From: Sistotremastrum niveocremeum HHB9708
Taxonomy: Eukaryota; Basidiomycota; Agaricomycetes; Sistotremastrales; Sistotremastraceae
Assembly: GCA_001630475.1 (NCBI GenBank)
Contig: KV419450.1
Location: forward strand, 87,193 to 151,192
Direction: 5' to 3'
DNA length: 64,000 nt
The notes under the pieces are model-generated. The model was given only the letters and a program-made list of their open reading frames with translations. It was not told where the DNA came from and did not search any database. Both the position numbers and the translations under genes were made by a program. Every line of letters begins with the position of its first letter. Position 1 is the stretch's first letter. This document shows positions 1 to 9,814 of the stretch, one piece after another.

Positions 1-99
1 ACCGTGGTCACGACTGGTCATGACTGCGGTTGCCGGTTGCCTGATTTTCAGAAACCGAGGCAACCGGCAACTGCAGTCCAGTCGCGACTTCGGTCCGGT
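1..99. repeat. Imperfect hairpin (inverted repeat) cut by window edge
   Basis: Arms of about 42 bases (1-42 and 58-99) are inverted copies of each other around a 15-base loop. The inner part, a GGTTGCC-rich block, pairs almost perfectly and the outer part is looser. This looks like the end or core of a fold-back element, but no target duplication can be seen because the window starts here. Confidence 0.5.
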
Positions 100-198
100 T
101 GCCCAATACGACCAGTCACATGGACTGGACCTTGGAACTCTAGTTTTTACCTGAAATCAAGGATCAGCAAGAGACCATGCAATTCACTTCAGAGAAAT

Positions 199-275
199 AT
201 AGACCTACTAATTCAACTCCAGACTTGGAGTACTCCTGAGTCCTGAGCACTCAAGATTCAAGTCAGTAGGTCTAT
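199..275. repeat. Small inverted-repeat unit
   Basis: The 11-base sequence ATAGACCTACT (199-209) recurs inverted at 265-275, enclosing about 55 bases. It may be a very short non-autonomous element or a chance palindrome. It lies between the edge hairpin and the MITE-like element in a stretch without genes. Confidence 0.3.
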
Positions 276-317
276 TTTTTTTTTCTGAAGACTTGAGAGT
301 CAAGAGTCAAAATAGGA

Positions 318-605
318 TAGGGATAGCAACAAATACCGCAAAAAGTACAGGTACTTGCAGGTACTCAAGTACAGGTAGGTCTTACTAAGCAAACACGAGT
401 CCAGATACAGCCCGCTCTGAGATAAAAAAAATTGAAACAGGTACCTGTGTTTTTTGGCAGAGGGACCTGCAGGTACCTGAGTACAAGTCTAGCATTTTGG
501 CCCAAAATTAGAGGCAGATACAAGTACACAGCCTGAAAAAAACCCCCCGCAGGTACCTGTGCACAGGTACCTGAGTCCACAAGTATATACTTGTTGCTAT
601 CCATA
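318..605. mobile_element. MITE-like element, 288 bp, rich in GGTACC motifs
   Basis: Near-identical inverted ends (GGATAGCAACAA at 321-332, inverted at 591-602, extendable by a few bases with mismatches) bound a region packed with GTACCTG/CAGGTAC motifs. The interior shares two 12-base blocks with the MITE at 58426-58725: CTTACTAAGCAA (381-392) and ACACGAGTCCAG (393-404). No convincing target-site duplication was found, so it is either old or the ends are slightly misplaced. It codes for nothing recognisable. The remaining bases from 606 to 955 are AT-rich and show no gene. Confidence 0.5.
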
Positions 606-955
606 GTTTCACTGTTTACCAGAATATATTCCCCCAGAAATCATATTCTGAATTATGCAATACACTATACATTATTTTTCAAGACAAGTTCATATATTGT
701 ACTACTGCTTCTACAACCTACTAAGCAATTCCTGATCATTTTTATCAGTGAACTGCTGCTGTATTTACTTTGGAGTGTAGTTACCAGCAACTTGGTTTGT
801 AAAACTTTGGATACACCAGACTATTTACTATTTGAGTGTCTGTATCCTTGATTGCATCAGTCTACTTCTTTGAGCAATACTTATTATACTTATTAGTGCC
901 AATATATACAAAAAATCATCATGCTTGGCATGGAATTGGCAACAAAAGAGTGCAG

Positions 956-2427
956 TCAACCATCCATTAATGAGAATCCTCCAAAATCTAGGAAAGCTTC
1001 TTCAATGGAAAGCTTCCTCACCACCAATGCCTCAACAATGAATCTTGGCTCCAAAGGATCATCTATCTTGACTACCTCTCCATCAGCTTCTATAACAGCT
1101 GCCTCAGCTGATTGTTCTGAGAGAAGTTGACACCTGGGACTGGTGATGATGCAGCCAGATGCAGAATCTGGTGCCTGAGATGGGGTGGAGACTGAGGAGG
1201 ATGAAGAGGAGGAGGCAGCAATAAGAGAAGGTACTAGAGGCATTTTGGATATAGCTGAGATGGGAGCAGCAAGAGTTGATATGGCAGGGATTACACCAGA
1301 CAAGGAAGCTGCTTCATCTTCCGCTACGAGTTTATCTGTCGAGAGCAACGGCAGGAATTCAGTGCTGGTAGATGTATCGAGAGCTCGTCTGGCATCCCTC
1401 CGCAGTCTCCGCTCTCTCGCTTTACGACCTTTCCCATCAGAATACAAGTCATGCATTCGTTCTTTCTCCTTCTTATCTTTCTTTTCCTTATTCGGAGGCG
1501 TCCCCTTCTTCGTGTATCGACGGTCGGGAAAGGGAGACTGAACAAGAGAGGGTCGGAGGGGACGAGAGGGTAAAGGTTTATAGACCGACGAGATTTCGAG
1601 ATCGAAGAGCAGGTCTTGGAGGTCCTCGAGGTCTGCTGAATTAGAGCGAGCCACTGCTTTGTCGGCGATCGGTGGGGAGGAAGAGGCGGGATGCGAAAGG
1701 TTGGAGTCAACCTCTATCGAAGAGCGAGGATGAATGAATGGAGAAGACTGTGCCGCAGGCCGGCCTGGATGAGAACGCATATATGGGGAAGAGAACGAGG
1801 ACGAGTCAACAAAGAGATGATCGTCGTCGTCTGCATCTGTCGTCGTCGTGTCTGCTTCCGTGGTGGTCGTGACAACCTCCGTATCGTCATCTTCATACTC
1901 ATCGACTCTCCGACCTCGCCTTCGCCGTTTGAACGCCAGTGCCATGTCCTTCACTCCACCGGCTCTTCGCGCAACTTCAACCAGTCGCTTTGGCACCTCG
2001 ATTTCCTTGACAACAATAACACTGGCAGCTATCTCTCCCGCCATCATTTCCAGGGTCTCAAGGCTTCGATCGAGGTCTTCTCTGCTTAGTCCGATGAGTT
2101 GGCCAGAGTCTGCTACGCCAAGTTCGTAGTAGGCCTGACCACCGCCTTCCAGTAGACGCCATTTCAACTGCGTGACGAGACGGAGGAAACGCTCAGGCGA
2201 TGGGTCTGTAAGTTTCAATTTATATTCGATATTGCCCTGGATGATCGAATGAGTCAAATTTGCGGGGTACGGAGAGACTATATGCGCACATCTTGGAGTT
2301 CTGGCACAAGCTTTGGGATGTTGTCGAGAGGAGACGGGCTTCGTAATGGAGAAGCCGACGGAGGTGAGATGAGAGGGTCCCAAGGGCTAGCAACCCTTGG
2401 AGATTCAGAGTCGCCCTCTCCAAACAT
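956..2427 (-). CDS. GTPBP1/GTPBP2-like N-terminal protein lacking the GTPase domain
   Basis: Two exons (2427-2290 and 2236-956) joined over a 53-bp intron (2237-2289) give 472 codons. The start at 2427 was chosen because splicing joins it in frame to the conserved block IEYKLKL..RFLRLVTQLKWRL, followed by GGGQAYYELGVADSG and LIGLSREDLDRSLETLEMMAG. That block matches the region in front of the GTPase domain in GTPBP1/2, translational GTPases linked to ribosome rescue and mRNA decay. The middle is low-complexity: acidic, serine-rich, and Lys/Arg-rich around residue 300. The protein ends soon after VEALVVRKLSIEEAFLDF, about where family members enter the G1 P-loop (GNVDAGKST). No P-loop is present in the protein or downstream. 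It is either a truncated copy or a stand-alone regulator. It is head-to-head with the thioesterase gene. Confidence 0.6.
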
Positions 2428-2677
2428 TATCTGGGTCGTTTACGAAGCTGAGTGATGTGTTGAGGCTCTTCTGGGTTTTTGGATGGATGGTCGTAGAAAG
2501 AAAAAATGATAATTAGGAATAAAGCAAAGCCAGATTGAAGGCGACGACGACGTGTACGAGCATTCTATATTCGAGGGATCATCGTGGTTTCTGGGAAAGC
2601 AGTTCGGAGGTGACTCGGCGTCGGTGCTGGCGGGTACTTCCCCGTATTTTCACATTCCCAGGCCATACTCTCGAATA
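2428..2677. promoter_or_regulatory. Bidirectional promoter region
   Basis: These 250 bases separate the divergent start codons at 2427 (minus) and 2678 (plus). No clear TATA box was seen. Both genes must use this interval, so co-regulation is plausible but not shown. Confidence 0.4.
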
Positions 2678-3836
2678 ATGTGCAGTGCACGAAATATTTC
2701 TCAAATATCTAGACGATATCTGTCCCAGGCGACACATCATCCACCGCACGAAGCACCTCATGCAACCCATCTCCATGCACCACAGCACATACCACGAAGG
2801 AGAAACCTCCGACGAACGACCGGTCTACTAGGTTCGACGCTCAGCTCTCAGCTCTACCTGCAGTAGAATGACTCAGCTCTTGTAGTCTCCGGTACTCTTC
2901 TCGGTGCAACGACGTTCACATTGGGGGCGCTTTACCCGCCAGATCCTCTTCTGTTCATCTCACCTCGATCAGCGGCTGGACCTCCAGACCCGTCCTCTCA
3001 GCTGGCCATAACGCTCACGAACTCTCTCGAATCATCGTTGCACTCACTCCCCTATCTTCAAAAACTTCGTAATAGAGCAGATGCCGATGAATGGTACGAA
3101 ACTAGACCGTTCGTGAATTATCCGGAGGAGAGGAAGGTGAACAGTTTGACTCAGGGAGCATTGAGAGGAGCGGGGAAAATGGCATTGTATCCGCTTGTAA
3201 GAGCAAGGAAAGACGAGAAGGAGGCTATCGTCATTGTTCATGTCGGTCGAGGTGTTTGCGGGCATGAAGGAATCGTGCATGGAGGTCTTTTGGCAACGAT
3301 CCTCGATGAGAGTTTGGCCAGAGTGGTACGTGGTTCTCTCTGTTGCTCTATCTCTCCTTAATGATCTTCTCTTCACCGTGATCAGGCATTCCAACATCTT
3401 CCTAATAATTTGGGAGTTACCGCGAATTTAAATATCAACTACAAGGCTGCGACGAAAGCTGATCAGGTATGTCCTCAATCTTTTCCTCATCATATTCCGC
3501 GTGGTTGATCACTTGATTTCAAAAGTTCATCGTTATTCACACGAAGCTGGAATCAGCCAAAGGTCGCAAGGCAGTGGTGTCCGGCGAAATCACTGACCTG
3601 GATGGCAAACTTTTGGTGGATGCCTCGTACGTGCTCTACATGCGTTGCCTCCTATATCGCTCCTTGACCACTTCGCTCCGTACAGCGCTGTCTTCGTTGA
3701 GCCCAAGTACGCCAAATACCTCAATACGAATGCAATCAAGGAAGCTCTGGGGGAACCGACACATGCACCCATCCTGCCTGGTTCGGGAGCACCTATTCCC
3801 ATACCTCCTTCCGCGACTCCTGCTCAATCGTCATAG
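2678..3836 (+). CDS. Hot-dog fold acyl-CoA thioesterase (THEM4-like), probably mitochondrial
   Basis: Five exons (2678-2831, 2877-3325, 3386-3466, 3526-3626, 3686-3836) give 311 codons with consistent phase. The N-terminus MCSARNISQISRRYLSQ is Arg/Ser-rich without acids, like a mitochondrial presequence. A hydrophobic stretch (LVVSGTLLGATTFTLGALYPP) follows. The 4HBT core has GVCGHEGIVHGGLLATILDES, in which HGG..a..DE is the typical THEM4-like active-site signature. The last strands are VTANLNINYKAATKADQ, FIVIHTKLESAKGRKAVVSGEI and FVEPKYAKYL. Family members hydrolyse acyl-CoA thioesters; the chain-length preference cannot be read from sequence. An upstream in-frame start at 2552 is possible, but the 2678 start gives a cleaner targeting peptide. 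The tail contains PILPGSGAPIPIPPSA, which is likely disordered. Confidence 0.82.
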
Positions 3837-5454
3837 CATATAGACTATGTTATCGCTATTTAGTTCGGCCGACAATGCTGTAGAGGCCATATCTTGAGGT
3901 TTATTCTCGAAACGAACTCAAGAATGCGATTAGAGTACATCACACATGTGCAGCAAACCAGGTTACTCGCGTTGTACTCGGATGCAGGGGACAGAAGAAG
4001 AAAGATGGAGGAAGCCTTCGAGGGGATGTCCTTTGCCGCAAGTCCACGAAAGCATGATATGAATCATGAGGATAGGAAGCTGCGCTCAAGCCGCTGGTAT
4101 CCCAGTGCAACATGCTACGTCCTCGAGGACGACGAGGACGTGACTAGGGACGCTGAGTAAGAAGTGCCTCGGCACTCTCTTATTCTTCTGAGGAGGACCC
4201 GATGTATGCTGGCCTGGCCCGTCTGGATCAGTTCAATTGTTTCTGATACAAGCTCAGAATCGGCGTCTGATATGGTCGGGGACAAGGACATAAAGACATA
4301 CCTGGCCTTATCTGATTCTCCTCCTTTCAATCGTGAGATCCGACTTTCGTGCCCAGGTGACGGCGATTTCAAGCCATGTCGTTCCTTTGAATTGGTTGTC
4401 CGAGCGAGACGATCACCGTCGCATGGATAGCGCTGTGTCATCATCTTCGACTTGGTGATCGGCCAGGCATATTGAGATTTCATACCACTCGTCCCTATAT
4501 CGACTTCTCGTTACTGTGTCCCCATCAATTTCGATCTTTCGCAGACTTCGCAGACTTCGATATTCCATCCGCTTTATCAAGGGTCCGATCAAGGGTCCGA
4601 TCAGCATGAAAGTGCGGATTGTTGGGCATCCTGGTAGTGTCGTGAAGCCTGGAGAACAGAAAATTTAGATCTTCGGTCGTCTCATTGCGGCGTCCGATTC
4701 GAGGAGGACAGAGTGAGATGGAGTTTCCGTAAGAGATGTAAAGGATCATGTGGTATGATGCAGTGTCACAGGGATGGATATATTGATGTCAAAGGATTCG
4801 AGATCGGGGAGACTAGTTCAGATCGTGCTGCAGCATTTTGTAATTTCGAGATCAGCGATACTCGAGTATAGACGGTCGGCTTTAATCGCAGGCAACCACA
4901 AAAAATCAGCAGCCGCACGTCTCTGATTCTTGAAAAAGGACCCGAATCCTATATATATGCACCATTGCATCCAGCGCACCGACCAGGCAAACAAAGTCTT
5001 TGATACGCGAGCTTCCACAGTCGCAAGACCTCAAACGACGAAGTTGACGCAGTCTAAAAGTTCGCTCCTTTTCATAAGCATAGAACCAGATTGGATGATA
5101 AATCTGAACTGTGCTTGATTTCCGAGCCACGTCGATGAAGCGTCGATGAGCCATGCTAAACAACTGTGGATTTCTCGACCTTTCAGCCACGATAGTATCG
5201 AAGAGCCCAGGGGGTAAGTCGCGCTTGCATGACGGCGACTTGGCTCTAGCATTGGAATGAGAATATTAATGGTCATGAATGCGAAAGCAGCGTGCTAAGG
5301 ACGCGAATGCTCATACTAGACGCCGGTCGGATATTCAATTTTCCACGGCTCCCAATTTCGCCCATGATTTCAGCGGAAGGACCGTCGATCCCGTTCCGTG
5401 TCTTTCTCTTCCACTTTCTTTGGTTATACACGTTAAAAAGTTCATCAGTGGTCG
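3837..5454. other. Intergenic, no supported gene; short tandem repeats
   Basis: This stretch separates the thioesterase and lactate dehydrogenase genes. It contains tandem duplications at 4540-4559 (GCAGACTTC twice) and 4576-4603 (TCAAGGGTCCGA twice). A minus-strand open frame of about 120 codons (4483-4115), Ser-rich at its C-terminus, is the only frame that looks mildly protein-like. It has no recognised motif and overlaps open frames on the other strand, so it was not called. Confidence 0.4.
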
Positions 5455-7724
5455 ATGATCAAGACGGTAACGCGCAAGGATGTGTCTGATCATCGCACGG
5501 CCAGGTACATCCGATCTTGCCTTACAAACAGTTTAGTTCGACGATCTAACCTTGGTCGAATGCGTAGTTCATGTTGGATCATCATCCAAAATCGTATCTA
5601 CGACGTGACGTCTTTCGTACCGGTAAACCTTGTTTTTCAACACCTTAGATTCAACGGAAAGTTGTTCTGATCCGTATTGCACGATTTCAGCATCACCCAG
5701 GCGGTAGCAAACTCATATTGAATTACGCTGGGAGAGACGCCACAAAGGCATTCGAAGAAGTACACACTGGCCTCGTCCTGGAAGAAACTCTACAAGCCGA
5801 TGCTCTTGTTGGCGAACTGGCCGTCGAGGAAATATCTCGCGCAGGAACGGCTGAGCAGTCGATCGAAGATCTTCGAATAGAGTCAGAACGTCGGCGCAAG
5901 CCTCCGCTCAACCAGATACTCAATCTGAGGGATATTGAGGTACGTCAGAGGTTATCAGCTGCCTCAGTAGTAATATTAATAAGTATCTGGCTTCGTGCAT
6001 TACAGAGTGTTGCTGAAAAAGTGGTGTCCCGCAAAACCTTTGCGTTTTGGTCGGGAGGCTCAGAAGATGAAATTAGTAAGACCTTCCAGCTGAAAATCAC
6101 CGTTGCATCAATTGAACCGAGGAAAGCTCTTCAGCAAAACTCTAAAGCATTCTCAAGATTTTTCTTTGTTCCGCGAGTTCTGCGTCGAATACAGCATTGC
6201 GATCCGTCCACGATAATCCTAGGATACCATTCATCTCTTCCTATATATGCATCTGCCACTAGTTTAGGCAAGCTCGCTCATCCTAAAGGTGTGGTAAAAT
6301 CCACGTTCTTTCGTCACTATCACCTTAATGAATTCGCTAGCGGAGACGAACGTAACAAGAGCGTGCGGAAAGCTGGGAATAATCCAGATGGTAGGTCGCA
6401 CCAAGGAACCCCTTGCTTTCATATTGATCATTGTGTTGCTCCGAAGTCCTCAACCCACGCCTCGAGCTCTCCCTCAGAGCTAATATCCTCCCGAATCCAC
6501 TCGTCACAGCCCTTATGGTTTCAACTGTACAAGAAGGCTGACAATCAAGTCGCCGCGACTCTCATTCGCCACGCAGAAACTTTAGGCTTCAAAGCTCTCT
6601 GTTTGACGGTCGACGCAGCGAGTCATGGAAACCGAGAGCGCGATCTGAGAGCTCAATTCATCAGCGAAGATGACGAAGTACGAAAGGGAGTCGAGGAAAT
6701 GGGAGAGAGCTCCGCGAAGGAGGACATGATCGATGATGAAGATGTAAATCTAGATGGAACGTCGGGCGCGCTCTTGAAAGGTGACGATGCTGATATGACA
6801 TGGGAAGAAGTGACTGCGCTGCTTTTTACAACAATGGAACATCTACTCACCTAGTGTTCCTTCCTTTTTCAGACCATCCCGTGGTTGAGAAGCGTTACAA
6901 AAATGCCCATTATCTTGAAAGGTAAGATCTCAGTGTCGCCTAGTTCTCTCGGTCATGGAGTGTCCAGGGATACAATGTGTCGAGGTACAAAGCCACTTCC
7001 ATTGCCCTAGAAAGATACTCAATAGGTGAACCAAGGACGCGGTCCTAGCGGCAGAATCTGGAGTTGACGGCATAATCATCTCCAATCACGGAGGTCTGTC
7101 TTCTGGACGTCAATGCTTCGTAAGCTAATTTTTATCGCGAAGGTCGACAGATGGAATAGTACGTGCATGCCCTATCTTGCGAGAGATTGATTGCTCAATT
7201 ATCCTAGTTCCTTGCCGTCCATTGAGGTTTTGAACCTACTTCGAAAACAGCGACCGGATGTATTTCAACGACTCGAAGGTCTGCTTGCTTTTCTTGAGAT
7301 TCAATCCCTAGCTTACATCATTCAGTATACGTTGACGGAGGGTTCCGTCGGGGAACAGGTGCGTGATAGGAAATCCCACGATTAACTCCTCTCGAAGATG
7401 TAATGCAGAAGTCCTCAAAGCACTGTGTCTGGGTGCGAAAGCAGTGGGCCTCGGACGACCCTTCTTATATGCCAATGCCGTTAGTGAAAATTTTGAGATA
7501 GGGGGTGAGGTCTTACATCAGTTCGCCAGGCTTACGGAGAAAATGGGATTGTCAAAACTATCAGGATCCTTGAACGCGAATTGATCACCGATATGAGGTT
7601 GCTCAGTGCGTCGTGCATCAGCGATCTTCGACCTGAGATGGTGAATTCGGCACTCATCTACTCAACTATGCCCACTCATTGTCCCCATCAGGTTGAACGA
7701 GTCGATGTTCTGGCTCAGCTCTAG
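5455..7724 (+). CDS. Cytochrome b2-type L-lactate dehydrogenase (heme b5 + FMN)
   Basis: Fifteen exons (5455-5504, 5568-5622, 5691-5939, 6006-6075, 6127-6288, 6341-6390, 6447-6809, 6873-6921, 6968-6984, 7036-7093, 7143-7158, 7208-7278, 7326-7358, 7409-7479, 7530-7724) sum to 1509 bases, 502 residues. Residues about 1-80 form a cytochrome b5 domain: SSCWIIIQNRIYDVTSF, then HHPGGSKLILNYAGRDAT with a heme-ligand His. The rest is the FMN-dependent alpha-hydroxyacid oxidase barrel: ILGYHSSLPIYASATSLGKL, QPLWFQLY, ALCLTVDA, PIILKGIQCVEDAVLA, the catalytic SNHGGRQMEY, then [32 protein letters not shown]. Such enzymes oxidise L-lactate to pyruvate and pass electrons to cytochrome c. Unlike the yeast enzyme there is no long N-terminal presequence; the product starts directly at the b5 domain, so its location is uncertain. 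The loop between TVDA and TWEE is acidic and longer than usual. Confidence 0.88.
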
Positions 7725-8803
7725 AAACGTCGGAAGCATTCTAGTTATTAAGTCTTGAGTACGGAACAAGTCGAGGTCTCTTGTGTGTTTGTCTTCCACT
7801 TTTTCCAGGGGCTTGCACGGCAAAAGACACGCCAGTGAGGAAACGAAACAGTGCTTTACAAATTTCTGTGCTTCCTAGCTCGATAAAACTAGCTCGGCCG
7901 GTCTTCAGTCATTCGAGCCGTGTCTTGTATACGAGGGCGAAGCACGCTGTTGCTGTGATCAGATGGGTCGCTTGGTATTTGATGATCTTCTTGCGCTCGT
8001 CATCCAGGAGCTTCCTCCTCTTAACTTGTTGCGAGGCAACGAAACGATTGAATGGCGCAGGGATGGCAAGAGTTCTCTAAAAGCGCTGCTGCATCTCAAA
8101 AAAAAATCCCATTGATAACACAAGCTGAGAATCCAATGTTGATAACAGATCTAGAGTAGCCCTTACGAACAGCAGCGATTGAAGACAAGATTGAAGTTCG
8201 TTGATAGACAAAGCTTGAGACGATAAATATCTTGAATTGATAGGTGGGAAGCTCTTATCTTGGACTCAGTATGTCTAAAATTCCAGCGAGTTAACAGTAC
8301 CGCGGTGGTATAGATAGTGAGAGCTCGCAATCCATGAGTTGCCGAGGAAAGCTGCCAGCATGCCAGTATGGGTGCGTGTTTGGTCCTGTTTGTCCCTCGG
8401 AGACTCACCGGCAACTTCAAGCACGGGACAGTAACTGCGATGACAGTTCATACGTGTTCTGAAAAGCTTGTGCAAAATCTCGAAATAATCATTCTGGAAT
8501 ATCTTTAACCATCCATCTCTTCTTGCATTACCAAGACCGTTCCACTCCAGCTACTCCGGGGCATCGAATATTCGGCCACTTTTTCAATTTTTGGGCTTCT
8601 TGCTTCAGTCTGCAATTCGGCGACAATACTCCTAAAGCATGTGATGCATGCCAAATTGGCTTATATTCAGTCATCCGGTCTTTTTATCAGGAGTTCCAAA
8701 TTTACGTTGCTCTCAATCGTTGTTTCAAGCCATGACGTGGCGGAAACTTGCTGTCGACTTTTCTTCCCGCCTACGACCTCTTGTATCGCTCTAGCTATCT
8801 ATC
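7725..8803. other. Intergenic, nothing recognised
   Basis: About 1.1 kb between the lactate dehydrogenase gene and the weak secreted-protein candidate. Only short unrelated open frames are present. No repeat, RNA gene or conserved motif was recognised. Confidence 0.4.
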
Positions 8804-9814
8804 ATGTTCAGTTTCATGCAGATTGCAACGTTCCTCTGGTGTCTCTCGTTTGCCTACGCTAATGTGCCATTAATGTATACATTTGACCGAGTATGGGTAT
8901 TGCTTGACTCACATGCGATACTCTCATTCTCTCAGGCCTTCTCGTACTCCAGCCACGCCAACTCCGACAACAGAACCCCTTATTTATCTCACGGATAGAT
9001 ATCGATCAACGTGAGCTATGCCTCCATCCCTTCCGCCCTCGCTCATTCGCGTCATAGTTCTTGTATAGCCCTTGCGTCTGCTACCTTCACGGTCCCTGGC
9101 TGTGCGAGCGTTCCATGTATCACGACACCTGAAACGAGTCTCCGTTGTATAACCTCAAATCCTTACCGTCACCCACATTCGTACGCCCACCATTCTTCCG
9201 TGAGCTCGATCTCACTTCTCGGCATAGTCCCCCCAATCCCTCAGAATCATGTATACCTTCTGTAGGTTACGGGACATTCTGTCCACCTGCTTCATGCTCT
9301 ATTGAGGCTCGAACTTCGATTAGTCGGAGCACGAGCGTTGTCCCTTGCTCTTCAGAAATGTGAGTGGCTACCCAGAATTCACGACAGGGACGATACTGAA
9401 TCAAACCCTTGCTTAGCCCCTGCCTCTCAACCATCACTAAAATAACTGGCACCACCACATATTCCTGCGCTTCCGGGGATACTGGTTGTACACCAAGCAC
9501 GTCTTTATTGGCAACAACTTTCACGGTTCCCTCTCAGTGCACCGGCCCTGTCGTTTTCACGAGTTTGCCGAGACAACTAGGTGATTCATGATAGGTACTG
9601 GTTTCTTTCATGTTGCGGTGTATAAGTAGAGTCCTGCTTTGAGCAGTACTAAGTAGGGCCGGCCGTGTATATCTATGATGGCACATTTATCGATACTTGT
9701 GTGCCCAAAAATCCTTATGGAGTACTAGTAGTAGTCCGAGATGGAATCGTCTGGACTTGGAAAGCACGGTGGTTTTGCCGGAAGCTTTCTTTGTATTCGA
9801 CGGTTATATCGTGA
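8804..9814 (+). CDS. Possible multi-exon secreted cysteine-containing protein (structure unresolved)
   Basis: The first ATG opens a convincing signal peptide (MFSFMQIATFLWCLSFAYA), followed by a GT..CTCAG intron. Downstream blocks read like secreted Cys/Thr/Ser-rich protein: SATFTVPGCASVPCITTPE, FCPPASCS, and after a clean intron (about 9360-9418) PCLSTITKITGTTTYSCASGD, then CTPSTSLLATTFTVPSQCTGPVVF. A further intron (about 9587-9660) would join in frame to VYIYDGTFIDTCVPKNPYG. The two TFTVP..C blocks suggest an internal repeat. I could not connect the first exon to the rest without hitting a stop near 8997. The gene may therefore be degraded, may have an exon I missed, or the signal peptide may belong to a separate short product. 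I do not recognise the family. Confidence 0.35.

Noticed and set aside
4115-4483. Minus-strand open frame of about 120 codons
   Set aside because: No start context, splice partner or family motif; competing open frames on the opposite strand of the same stretch make chance likely.
5455-7724. Reading the lactate dehydrogenase locus as a decayed pseudogene
   Set aside because: At first sight it is fragmented, but every break coincides with a good GT..AG intron and the 15 exons sum to an exact multiple of three with all catalytic motifs present.
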